From NCBI GenBank assembly GCA_907165135.1, contig OU015566.1, positions 2,296,501 to 2,360,500 on the forward strand: DNA of 64,000 nucleotides, given 5' to 3'. The first letter of the stretch is position 1, and every line of letters begins with the position of its first letter. Below, one piece after another: positions 44,541 to 56,500 of the stretch. Position numbers and translations under genes: made by a program. This stretch comes from Oikopleura dioica (taxonomy: Eukaryota; Chordata; Appendicularia; Copelata; Oikopleuridae). Under the pieces are notes generated by a model, which worked only from the letters and a program-made list of their open reading frames with translations, was not told where the DNA came from and did no database searches.

Positions 44541-47500
44541 CTACATAATTGTGCAGGCTTTTGACTTCGTTTCTTTCGCGGGCGCGGCTGGGGTCGCGGG
44601 CGTTGCGGGCTTTTTCTGTGACTCCTTTTTCGAGCTCGCGGCGAGCTAGAATTCGAAAATTGAAAAGGGTTGGTTTTGGGGGTAAAATTTTGCCAATTTT
44701 TTTGTGGAATTTTGTGAGTTTTTGGATGAAATCATGCGCATATCAAATCACGTGCCGGTTTAACCGAATTCTAGTGTTTGCGATCTTTGGCTACCGATTG
44801 GTCTTTTTCTGATTTTGAAGCAGAAGCTGGCATGGGGCTGTCTAGATCCTCGTTGAATTCTTCTTCTTCGGCTGAAGAAATGGTTAAGAATTTATCCCTG
44901 GAATTTCTACAATTTCTTTCTTACCAAAAGTGTCCAAGTTTCCACCAACATTATTAGCACCAGTATCGTATGAGTGTTTTGCTTGGTCGAATTCGAAGGA
45001 ATAGACAGAGATGGTGTCCGATTTGCCCTATTTTTGATTGTTGATTCGTGAAAAAAAAAACAATGTGAACAAGCAATGGTGGTTTTTGGTGTTTTTCATG
45101 AGTAGCTAACTACGAGCGCTTCTTTTGGAAAAACAAATCAGAGCGATTTTTTGTTGTTTGATTTGTTCCAGAACCTTCAGAAGAGCGGTTATCTGATCGG
45201 TTGAGGTAAAAAAAAGGATGAACATTCGACGTTTCTAGTGTTAGATTTTTTGACTAATAAGTTACGTTTGATCCAGAACTGGGGCCTCCGCCGCCTTTCA
45301 GCCTGTTAATCTTGAAAAATTTGATGTTAGTTTTTGAAAATTTTGAGGAAAATGCGAGCTTTGAATTTCAAGGGGGGGTAATTTTGAGGATTTACCATGC
45401 CAATCATTTTCACAGTCTTCTTGAATTTGCCGGAGGAGTTGGCGATTTGGTTGACTTTGTTGTAGAATTCGAGGAAATCGCCGGTTTTCTTTGATTTTTC
45501 GTATTGTCGAACAAGTTCCTTAAATTTACGATAAGCAATATTCTAAAAAAATCAGCAGAAAAACCTGTATTCTAGCTTCTTTTCTCGCCAAAACATCAAG
45601 TCGTTTGTTCATCACTGCCATATCCGCATTTGCCTTTGCCGACATATTCACTGACATTCGACGCAATGAGTTGGGATTAGAATAGCTATAAAACGGTGTA
45701 AAAATGTGTTTTATAAAAAATCTTCTTTGATTAAAAAACTTTAAAAAAGTTCTTTTCGAAAAATAATGCTTTTTTTGTAACATTGATTGAAAGCTAAAAA
45801 GACTGCTTTTTATTCTGTGCTCGTATTATTTTAGCCATGCGTATGTTTTTGATGTGCGCGAACGGGTTAAATATTTGATTCTGTAAAAAAGTATTCGAAA
45901 AAAGATGTTTTCGAATCCCCACTGAGACGTTTTAGCGACTCCTTCGTTTGGATTTGATGATGTCAGGGATTGCTTTTCCTTCAGTTCTCGAGTCGAAAGC
46001 TAAAAATATTTTTATGATCGATGCAAAAGAGGTTATTTTATACTTATCATATTATAGGTGGCGCCTTTTCTGAAACAGCGCCATCATTTCCAAGAATGAC
46101 TCACCTTTGGCACAGATCCATCGCCTTCCTTTTGAATCGCCATGACTGTAAAATTGATACTGTCAGTTTCAAAGATTTCAATAATCTCTTCTGTGACTTT
46201 ATCGATGCTGATCATTCTCGAGTCCTTCCAGCTGGGAGCAAGAGTGCCTGTCAAAATCTTCGTTTTGTGGTGATCCTTGGCTTCTTTTGCAAAGCTGCAT
46301 CCATATTTGACATAGAGACCGTGGTTGAAGCGGGAATTATAAACTTCGGCGTCGCGGACATCGACTTTCACGTGATAAGGTTTTCCGACGAGTTCATTTG
46401 GATCTTCATTGAAATCATCTTCGCCAAGACTTTGGCCCTTGGCATCGCAGGGGGTTAGGACGATCGTAAGATTTCCTTGCTCAAGTCCTCTGTGATCAGT
46501 GATTTGGAGCTTGTCCTCGAAATCAAGACTGTAACTCAATGACTGTAAGAAAGCACTAGAGGTTCCAACGGCGTAGTCTTCCACCTCGTCCCAGAAGGGA
46601 TCCTTATCCTTCGGGCAACTCTTCCAAGATTCATCATCATCCAAGTACTGCTGGTACATTTCCTGAATGATGTATCTTCTGTTCATGAATTTTCCTCGCT
46701 CCCAAAGCCACAAGTTTCCAGTCGCCACATCTTTCATCTGAACCATGACTTTGGTCTGATTGTCGTCCTGAGTCGCAGCGCCGAGGAGGACCAATTCAAA
46801 GTGTTTGTATTTGTTCAGTTCTTCCGAGACAGCGTTGACTTCTGAGATCATCGGGAGCAGCTCGAGAACATGCTCCTGAACTCGAGCCTGGTCAGCTGTG
46901 AGGCCTGCAGATGAGAAGCCAGAGTTTTCGGCAAGTTCTTTCTAAATAAAAAGAGTAAGAGGAGAGCAAAAACAAATAGGGAGAGGGAGCGTTGAGGGGA
47001 AAACGACAAGGAGCTGTCAAAGGTTGTTGACTAACCTGAGCAAAATCCCAGTCGATCGAGCCTTCTGGTGTTCCTTCGGAGGTTTCTGGCTTTGAGGGGT
47101 CTGAAAATTTTCATTTTTAAAAGAAGAAATGACTCGCTTTTTTCTTCAGAACTCCTGAATATTCTCCTACTTTTAATCCTACAACTGTTCAAATAGACTG
47201 TAACTTACCCGAGAACACATAAACATGATTCGATCCCAGGACGACTCTGTCCTTATTGTTGAGACAGACTTCTGACGTAATTGGAACGCCATTAATTTTG
47301 ACCTTTGCATTTGAAGCTCCGGGGGCAATTTTGAATCCATCATCTGTTTTCTTAATAACAGCGTGGAATTTTTGAACGCCAAGGCCGGTCAGGCAAATTG
47401 TCGGAACTGGATCAGCATCTTTTCGGCCAATGGTGATTTCTTCCTTGTCCAAGTAGTGGTGGATGACGCCGGAGAGCTGAGGATCTTCGTTGAGATTGGT

Positions 47501-50500
47501 GAGCTTGGGCTTGTTCATAGCGGCCTTTTGGGCAGCTGCCTGGGCGAGGAGCTCGACATCTTCTTTTTGCGCTGCAGCGAGTTCTGCATCGAAACCGCCC
47601 ATGCCGGAGTCGATTTGCTGAGCGTTGAGAGCCAGTTGCGCTCGGATATCCTCTTCCATCTGTCTTCGCATTTCTGCGATTTCTTCTGGCGACATTGTTC
47701 CAGCTCCTTCGACGGCAAGTGGCAATCCGCCGCCTTGGAGTGATTTCTTGAGCCGCTCGTTTTCTTCTTTGAGTTCTCGGATGAGCTTGTCGACTGGGTT
47801 TTCGTTGACGACGGCTTTGTTCTTGATGTTTTTCGCTCGATCGGCGTAGCGAAGAGTGGACAAGGTTTCGTCGTAGTTGATGTCGGCTGGGGAAAGAGCG
47901 GCGATCATGATGGTCTTGGAGTTTCCACCAAGAGCGTTTTTGAGGAGCTTGGTGAGGACAGAATCTCGGTATGGAATGTTGACTTTCTTCTTTGTTCCCA
48001 TCGAGATATCGGCAAGGGCTTTGATGACATTACCAAGCGCCGACAGCGACTTGTTAATGTTGGCACCTTCTTTGAGTCGATCACCAGTAGCTCCAGTCGA
48101 ATCAGCTCTTTCGGAACCAGCCAAATCGACCAAGTTCATGACAGAAGTCTTTTTCGAGGATAAAGGCAGTGCGAATCAGAGCAGATCTTTGTGATTGTTT
48201 ATGCACGTCAATTGACATAAGTTACGATTGTTGTGTAACGAGCTTCCTGCAAAAATGAATCGATAGAATTGTTTGTGCGTAAATAGCACATTCAAGTAGT
48301 TTTGTCTCAAAAATGTCCGATGCGGTCGAATATCAAAGATGGAAGGGGCAGATTCTTTTAGGAATTCGAGCAAACATGATCTATAATCGGAATCTTTTGG
48401 TAATCATTTTATTTTTCAAATGTTAAGCTGCCCATGCGCAAATATATAAGATAAAGTGACATTTTATAAAGGAGTTATTCGACAATTTCTTCTGTAGAGT
48501 GAACAGCAAAATTTATATTTCTTGTTGAAAGCCAACCCTTGCAAACCATATCGATCAATGTATAGAAAATGTGTGGGCTTCATTTTAATAAAATTTTTCT
48601 GTTCATTTTCTTTCTTGAAAAAAGTAAATTTCATAATCTTTAGGGGAAATCACTAATAATTCTATTTTTTTCTGGGCTTAGTAGGGTGGGCATATAATAC
48701 ATATTTAGAAAGCCCAAGAGCTGGAGATCATTTTCACTATTGATAGTAGGGGGTGATTTCGTACCCTGAGGGCATTTAGGTACCTCTGAAGTCCCGAAAT
48801 CTGGCCAATTTCAGAAATGGGACTTTTTGAAGCCCTAACTAAGCCTTTGAAGGGCTGCCTACTACCCTAGATTGTAGTCCAGGCTCTGGCGGTCATTTTG
48901 AGCCCAAGAAAACCTGGGAGGGGGGTGGGTCTGGGTGGAGCTAGAGGCTCTTGAAATTTCCCCTAATAATCTTTTATGCTAGAAAAACAGCTGTTTGCAT
49001 GTCTGCGATTGAATATAAAGATTATTTTGCTATCAGGTGATGCATATCAGCTGTGCATAATTTTTTTCACACAAGAGAAGTAAGAGAATAAAGAGAAATA
49101 TTCGGACGAATTCTCTTGAAAAAATATATTTGAGCAAACATGCTAATTTTTATCCTTTCCTTTGCCATTTCTTTCCCATCTTGCATCTTCTTCTGCACAA
49201 ACTCGATCGTCACGACTGTATGAGCTCTAGAACTGGTAGCATTCATCTGCGTCGAAGCAACAGTCCTGTTATTGTTTCCTTCTTCAATTCGTCTTTCAAT
49301 TTCTGCATAACTTCCGACGGCGACCTTTTTCAAATCACCAACGTAGAAGAGCCCCAATTTTGGATTCTCACGGACAGGAAGACCTCCCTTGGGATTGGTC
49401 TTGTTCAGAAGATCGCGGACTTGTTCGTTGTAAATTTCAAGCATGGAGAATTTGACTTCGAATTTTGTGTCGTCAGTGTTGGTCTCGATCTTTTTGAACA
49501 ACTCATCGCAAGTGATAGGGACAATTCCTAACAAATGGGTTTGATTTTTTGGTTTAATTTTTAAGTTAAATTACGTAAAATTAAATAAAATCTTGACTTG
49601 CTGCCCATTTTCCTTTGTTTGATCCGTATCCGATCATAGAATACGATTTCCCGGAGCCAGTCTGCCCATAAGCAAACAACGACGTATTGTATCCTTCGTA
49701 AGCATTGTTCAAGACGCCCATGCCAAGATCCTCAAAAACGACTCGTTGCGAAGAATAGGTGGAGCCAGGATTGGGATTAAGGTAGCCATTGTCGTCCTCA
49801 AAGAAGCCTTCGTGGGACCAGTAGGAGAAATCGAAGGCGAAGTCCTTTACTTGTCCATCGGCGGGGTTGGTGATCGAGGTCTGCTTTCCATTCATTCTGA
49901 TGATGAGCTTTGCTTTTCGCTCTTTTTCTCGGCTGTTGAAGGGGCGGCATCGCACCGCCACTTTCACGCTAGAAAATTGTTTTGAATCAGCTGACAAAAG
50001 GAAAGCCAAAATTTTTGAAGCACAAAATTCATTCAAAGAATTGAAATTAATAAAATAAATCACGAAAAATGACGAAAATGAAGCGGGTAATAATTCTGTT
50101 GCCAGGGCTCAACAGTAATTTCGAGAACATGCTTAAGAATTTACGACACGAGCTATTTGACATCAGTAGGGTCAAGGAGTACGCACCGGCCCCGCGACTG
50201 TAAATCTTTTTTTGATGACTTCCGCAAAAACCATGCGAAAATTCAAAAATTGAAAATTCAGCGATACACGCAAGGAAAAAAAAGTCAGGGAATAAGGGAG
50301 CGAAGTTTATCGAGTAATTTGGCTGTAACGAAAATGTCATGACGACGATAGCTACAACGAAAATCGAAAAGATACTGCTGAGAATCCTCGGCAAATATCA
50401 TTATCTTTACGGCTTATCGCTTGCGCAAGAATTTATTTCTTCCCGAAAAAGCAAGCTTTTAAAAAATGGATATTTTAACCAAATTTTCATTCCAAACATC

Positions 50501-50727
50501 TCTTTCTGAAAAAAACTAAGAATAATTCAATTTTGAGCAAAAACTGTTCAAATAATCCAATTTTTCGATTAAAAATATCAAAAATACTTTAAATTAATTA
50601 TTTTTCTGGAATTTTATAATCAGAAAAACAAGAAAAAGACAAATTTGGACAAAAAAATTTCGATTGAAAGTTGTTTTTTGACCAAAAAAACTTCTAAAAT
50701 CTCTCCAACTTACGATTCACCGGACAT
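44541..50727 (-). CDS. kif28: Kinesin-3, KIF28-type, with C-terminal CaaX box
   Basis: A plus-end microtubule motor. The first exon encodes MSGES and splices over 745 nt into [17 protein letters not shown]. The P-loop is [13 protein letters not shown], switch [11 protein letters not shown], switch [15 protein letters not shown]. The motor ends at [19 protein letters not shown] coiled segment is followed by an FHA domain ([28 protein letters not shown]). A C2-like region then runs to about 46084, and more exons follow with a coiled coil ([17 protein letters not shown]) and an acidic tail. The last exon is Ala/Lys/Pro-rich and ends KACTIM, a farnesylation-type CaaX box. The motor intron 49612-49528 is GA-AG. 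A 1-kb intron (about 48155-49125) interrupts the motor. FHA plus the motor details favour KIF28/KLP-6 over KIF1. Confidence 0.85.
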
Positions 50728-51977
50728 GATTCTCCCACTCTCTCAAAAATTCTTTCAGAAAAAAAAGCTGCTCAAAAATCCGCGTCTCTCAAGAAGCTGT
50801 CTCGACCGAACCGAGTTCTGAGTTTGACTGTCTCCCTTCGTTACACAGTCAGCCACATCTTTTTTTCGTCGTTAAATTTGCTCAACCAAATGGCCAAAAC
50901 TCTGTTTGTCTGCGTTTCTATGGGAGAGCGAAGAATAGTACGCGCTACTTTCTTTATTCTTTATTTCAACTCAGAAATTAAATGGAAACGAGCATTTTTC
51001 GCCGAGGAGCGGCCAGAATGTTCTTTTCTTTTTTCCATATCTTTTGTCTCAAAAATGACGCTCTGACAAATATGGGTAGTGAAAGGTTAGGGTTAAGGTT
51101 CGGGTCATCATCAGAATTGTCTTACTCAAAAAACATATTTTTTGAGAAACTCAAGTGACACCCTTATTCTCTGTTGGTCCTTTCTCCTTAGTGGTCAAGG
51201 AATATTTCTAGTGCTTCTTTTTGATTTTAAAATTGAGCTGAACTTACATATCTTTTCTAGATCTTGTCGAAAAGAACTTCATTCTTGGCAAAAATCTCTG
51301 TCTGAAATCAAGTTTTCTTGCAAACTTATGAACTAAAGGATTGAGAATGTCTTCAGAACCGCCAGCTTCAACAAATAAAATCTTAAATTTTCAGCCAAAA
51401 ACAAATCTCAGCTGGCCCTTCATCTGCCCGATACAGTTCAGATAAAATGTGCATGTAAGCAGTTTTTGGTCGATTTTGGCGCCTTTTGTCTGACAGACAA
51501 GAAATTCAGAATTGAGTTCTTACTCAGAGAAAATACCTATTCATCCTCCTAATTACAATTAATTTATTAAATTTATAAAATTTTTTTAAATACAGTTGCT
51601 TATGTATAGTAGAGGAGTGTCAGAATATGATTGAACTTCTGTTATGGATACAGTGGGCTTGTAAATCGCCAGTGGAATTTGAAGAGCATGAAAATAACTA
51701 AGCGGCACTAATCTAACCATCAAAATGCAGTAAATTTACGTACCGCTAAAACAAACGAAAATCGCCCGCAAAAGAAATTGATCAATAATTTATTGACAAT
51801 AAATAGTTTTCTAGCATTTTGTGATAAAAAAACTAATTTTCAATATATTTACAGGAAATTTTCAGGTTCTTTCCTTAGGCATTGAAAAATGCAGAACTCC
51901 ACCCTCGAAGTGTCAATATTGACAGGTCCGTCGAAGCACTTTTTCTCAATAAAAAAGAATATGGCGCATTTTCAGAC
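50728..51977. other. Intergenic region between divergent kinesin and SDR genes
   Basis: No convincing gene. A 32-codon ORF at about 51347 (MSSEPPASTNK) and a minor ORF at 51142 lack support. A GGTTAGGGTTAAGG word sits near 51084. Confidence 0.45.
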
Positions 51978-52971
51978 ATGGCCAATTTTGAGTATGATTC
52001 AAAGAGACTTGATCAAAACGTTACCAGAGGACGGTTTAAAGACGAAGTAGCAATCGTCTGCGGCGGAGCAAGTGGGATTGGAAGAGCCACGGTAAAAAGG
52101 TTTTTGAATGATGGGGCCAAAGTGGCAGTTTTTGACTTGAATGGTGACAATGACTTTGGAGATGAAAATGTGAAAGTTTACCAGATTGACTGCAGGTACC
52201 CTAGATACCGATTTCGGTCGATAATCAGCTTTTCGTTCAAGTAAAAAAGAAGATTGTGAGACCTCAGTATCATCAGTCATCTCGGACTTCGGAAAAATCA
52301 ACCACTTGGTCTATTCCGTCGCGTATTTTGGCTCAAAAGCTCTCGACGCAACAGAAGAAGATTGGTCAAAATCGCTGATGATCAATGTCGCCGGCGCCGG
52401 GTTCATGATTTCAGCCGTCACTCCTCATTTAGAAAAAGCGGAGGAGAGGAGAAGATCTGTTTGTCTTCTGACGTCGATTTCTTCGACTCAAGCGCAATGG
52501 CACAGGTGGACTTATGGCGCGACAAAGGGGGCTTTGTGGAGCTTGGTTCGGCATGCGACCTTGGAACTAGGAGAAAAGGGGATAAGGGTCAATTCTGTCA
52601 GGAAAAGGGTTCACCAGATGTTTAACGAAATAAAAGTAAAAGACAGTCATTTGATGAACTTTCAAAAAGTCCGTCGTGGATTTGGACTCCTGAAGTGGCA
52701 AAAGCCTATCCTGAAAAATCCGAAATCAACTCTCCATCTGGCCCTGGCCAACTTTACCATTCCCTCGGCCGAGTCGGGGAGGTGGATGAAGTTGCTGCTG
52801 CGATTTGCTTTTTAGCTTCGAGAGATGCTGGTATTGTCAAAAAAATCAGGCTTTTTTTAATTATTCTTAGGGTTTATTCATGGCCACGATTTACAAGTTG
52901 GCGGTGGGTACCACGCAATGGGCCCTGAAGGATGCCAACCTGCCAAATTTGCTGGCTCCACTGATTCTTAA
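51978..52971 (+). CDS. Short-chain dehydrogenase/reductase
   Basis: An NAD(P)-dependent oxidoreductase of the classical SDR family. The start ATG 51978 (MANFEYDSKRLDQ) lies 2 nt after TTTTCAG, which may be a spliced-leader acceptor. The cofactor loop is CGGASGIGRA, with VAVFDLNGD ending the second strand. The catalytic motif is YGATK, preceded by SISST, and the conserved RVNSVSP appears only when a GA-AG intron (52602-52669) is removed, giving SVSPSWIWTPEVAKAY. The last exon, after a 40-nt GT-AG intron, carries HGHDLQVGGGYHAMGPEG and stops at 52969. The first intron (52196 onward) has no in-phase GT and is also probably non-canonical. Cytosolic; substrate unknown. Confidence 0.85.
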
Positions 52972-53072
52972 AATTTTGAATAAAAAGATTAGACAAAGGA
53001 TCAAACAAATGCTAAATTATTTATGTTGATTATTATCAGATTGACAAGTGACGAGTATTAAAGCTGGAGAAA

Positions 53073-53334
53073 ATGAGCATCCGCGAAATCTTGAAAATGA
53101 GATTTCTCGCTATTATTTTTTGTTTTTTGATGATCGAAGAGGTGGGGGCAAGTTATGGTCGAAATCTGAAACGGTTTGTGAAATCATGGAGGAGTATTTT
53201 TTGATTTATTAAGGGCGAGTGCGAGTAAGTTTTTGAAAGCTTATCTTGAGAGAAAATTCAATGACGGAACCTTTTTTGACAATCGGGGAAAGATTCGCCA
53301 GCAAAGCCACTATTTTCTTGGTAGAAGAGGTTGA
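53073..53334 (+). CDS. Candidate peptide-hormone precursor with amidation signal
   Basis: Two exons joined by a 40-nt GT-AG intron (53174-53213) encode exactly 73 residues. A signal peptide (second Met: MRFLAIIFCFLMIEEVGA) is followed by SYGRNLKR, ending in a dibasic site. The rest is a 39-residue segment beginning ASASKFLKAYLERKF, an amphipathic helix, and ending SHYFLGRRG. Gly followed by two Arg is the classical signal for dibasic cleavage and C-terminal amidation, so a mature peptide ending in FL-amide is predicted. There are no cysteines. An AATAAA lies just past the stop. The layout is that of neuropeptide and helical hormone precursors. I recognise no family, and the function is inference from processing sites. 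Confidence 0.55.
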
Positions 53335-53534
53335 AGATTTGACCAATTTTAACTGAAAATAAATTCATAAAAATGACCTTTCATGTGTTGGAAATTTTAT
53401 ATTTTGGTCAGGTCAGAGCATGTTTGTGTGTTCTCCTTCTCTTTGAAACTCGCCTTTTTTCTCGAGTGCTTTTGTTCCCTCAGCTCTTTGCAAAAAGCTT
53501 TTCTCAGCTGCAGCGTTTTTGAAAATATGCGATA

Positions 53535-56500
53535 ATGAAATTAGGCCTTTTTAATTTATTTTTCTTTATTGAGATTCGAGCTCAGAGTTCAAACAGAAAA
53601 TGGAGGTGTCCGTCGGGAAGATCAAGGAAAAGATAATTACTACCCAAAAAGTAAGATTTCAGAAAAAAATAGTAGCATTTAAAATTAACAGAACCAATCC
53701 ATTGTCCTTGATTGAATCTTCATACAGTACTCATACTGTATGCTGCAGAAGTAATCCAGTGGAGAATCCTCAGATTATTAATCTTGTAATGCGGGAAGAC
53801 CTCCCTGTATCGGAGATAATTTCTTTTGCTCCTGCTATAGAAGTTGAGGAGCCACCAGATCTGCTCTCAGTGAGATCCGCTAGTAATCCAAGAGCAAATA
53901 TTTCAATCGACGATGCCTTTTTCGTATCCGGAATTCAAGGGCTGGACATTTGCTCTGAAAATTTCATCTGCGCTGGGGACTTTTTTCGACCTCTATCGTC
54001 TGAGCTACCAGATTTGCCAGCACTCGAAAGTTTCCGTCTCTTATCACAAATCAATTTGAAAGAAATGGGCGGTGGACAGTTCCGATTTGGATTCAATTGC
54101 AATTTTGAGTCTATTCAAGAGGAGTATCAAGTCGAGCTGACAATTCTAGAGACAGATTCAAGCCCATGGCAGAATAAACCAATCATAACTGGAACAAACG
54201 AAACGAGAATTTATGAAGGGCAAAGAGGAGACATCGCCGTGGTCAAAATCGACTCCTATGATTTCTTAAAAGAAAGTATGATTCTTGATCTTCGAACGAT
54301 CCCTGAAGATGTTAGAAATTTTATAGACGTCGATCTTCAGCCAAATTTCCTTCTTCCATATGCTCGACCCGGGGCGGTTAAATTCAGTCAAAATGCCAGA
54401 ATCACTGTCAATTCTCCGCTTAACCCGAATGATTTTGGCGGGCAATTTGAAATCGTTCTTCAAGCAAAAAGTTGGATTGATAACGAAACTTTTGGAATCT
54501 GGTCGGACAATTTTACGATGACGGTCGTTGTCGAAGACCTTGACAACTTGCCACCGGTGTTTTTGGACGAAAGAAATCAAGTCGATATTTCTGTAGGAGA
54601 ATTTGATGAGAGTTTTGTGCTTTTTAATGCTTCAGCGATCGATGGAGATCGAGAAATTGACACGCCAATCAATGTGACGATCTTAGAAGGACCGTTGAAG
54701 GATCTGCTCATTTTGGAAAACAATCAAATTCGGCTGAGAGAAGAAATCACCGACTCAGACCTTCTTCGATTACCGGAATTTTCAATCCTACAACTCGAAG
54801 CTCAGCAACTCGACAATCCAGAAAAGAAAACAACGAAGACTCTTCTAATCAAAATTTCCAAAAACTTCGAGTCCCAATTAACATCAGATGAATGCTCCTG
54901 CGAAACAGTCGAAAACTCGTCGTTCTCTTCCTTGATTTCTCCGGTGCAAAACCAGCGTTTTCTCTGCTCACTTTTCTTTGAAGAAGCATATGTTTTTTCC
55001 GTGGAGAGATTTTGCAGCGATTTTAAAGAAGAACTAACGAATCTAGAAAAAGCTCTGATTGCATGTCTTTGCTTATTGATTCCTTTGTCGATGATAAGTC
55101 TTATTCAAAAAATCGCACCGAAAATGAAAAACTGCAAAAATGATGCTTCAAAGAAAATCGAAGAACATGAACAAATCGAGGTGAAGGATTTTCCTGAACT
55201 CAAAGAAAAACCAGCAAAAGTTCATGCAAACGTGGAAAAAAGGAAGAGTATGAATCCATTGGTCGATTCAGGAACTTGGCTTTTGATTTTGGCTTGGCCC
55301 TCTTGCGGATGTAGGTCGGGCCATTATGCTTTTACCCCGATTTTACATATCAACAGAAATTCTGTCATTATGATTTCATATACAGTTTTTTATGGAATTT
55401 CTGGACATCAAATTTCTGGACATTTTTCGGATTTTAAGGGGTTTTCTGGGGACAAATTCAAAGAGAGGGGGTATCAAATTTCTGGACATTTTTTCTCAGC
55501 AGATATCTTCCACATCTTAATTTATGATCAAACTTGAGTTATTGATGCCAATTTCATCTATAAAGAGCTGTGTTTATTTGAAACTCTTATAATATGATAA
55601 AATAGGCGGCTACAGCGCGTTTCTTTTAATGTTTTTCAGTTATTTATTTGAAAAAAATCGTAAATTTTTCTTTCTCGAAAAATTTATAAGCAATTTTGTT
55701 GGGACATTTTTCTCAAGGCTCTGTATCAAATTTCTGGACATTTTCGGGAAAAATGGGGGACAAAAAATGTCCAGAAATTCCATAATTAACTGTATCATCA
55801 AAAAGTAGGCATTTATATTAGAATACAAAGCCAAAAAAAAAAGACCGAACTCATCACAAAATCAATTCCTCCACAATCCTTTACGGTCAAATCATCAAGT
55901 CCGGTTCAATCAAATCTATTCAAAAAGTCGCGCTCGCAGGCGAAACCTCATTTGGCGATGATATTGGCCCTTCATTTGACAAAATCGTGAAGAAGTCGAA
56001 AATTGAAAAACTCCTTGGTCAAGAATGTATTCATTTGTCCGCGTTTATCAATTTGCTCAATTTGAAGAACCTTACTCACGAGAATATTTTAAAATATCAC
56101 GGCTCATTTTTGGAAAACAACGAAAACGGCGATGATTTTTCAGTAGGAATTGTTTGGGATTTAGCTGATCAGGGCTCGCTGGAAGAACTGTTTTCATTTT
56201 ATCGACAGGCAAAGGTTTCCTGAAGGCTATTTTTCATCCCATCATTCTAGAATCACTGGAAACGATTGACGGACTTGACCGAAGCTCGATTTCAAAACTG
56301 GATCAGAAATATTATTGCAGCTCTTCAGGCCTGGGCTCAAAAACCTATTATAAAGCGACCCTGACTCAGGTTTTTACTCGAGTTATCGAGCCCGGCTTAA
56401 GGTATGTTTTCAAAAGACTCAATATTTTTGACGAAGAAATAAGTATTTTCACGAAAACGACGTGATACTCGGCCGATTATCCTGCAAAAACATACTCATT

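Noticed and set aside
48640-48970. Possible element in the large kinesin intron
   Set aside because: Only short mirrored words (GGGGAAAT and ATTTCCCC) mark its ends; too weak to define boundaries.
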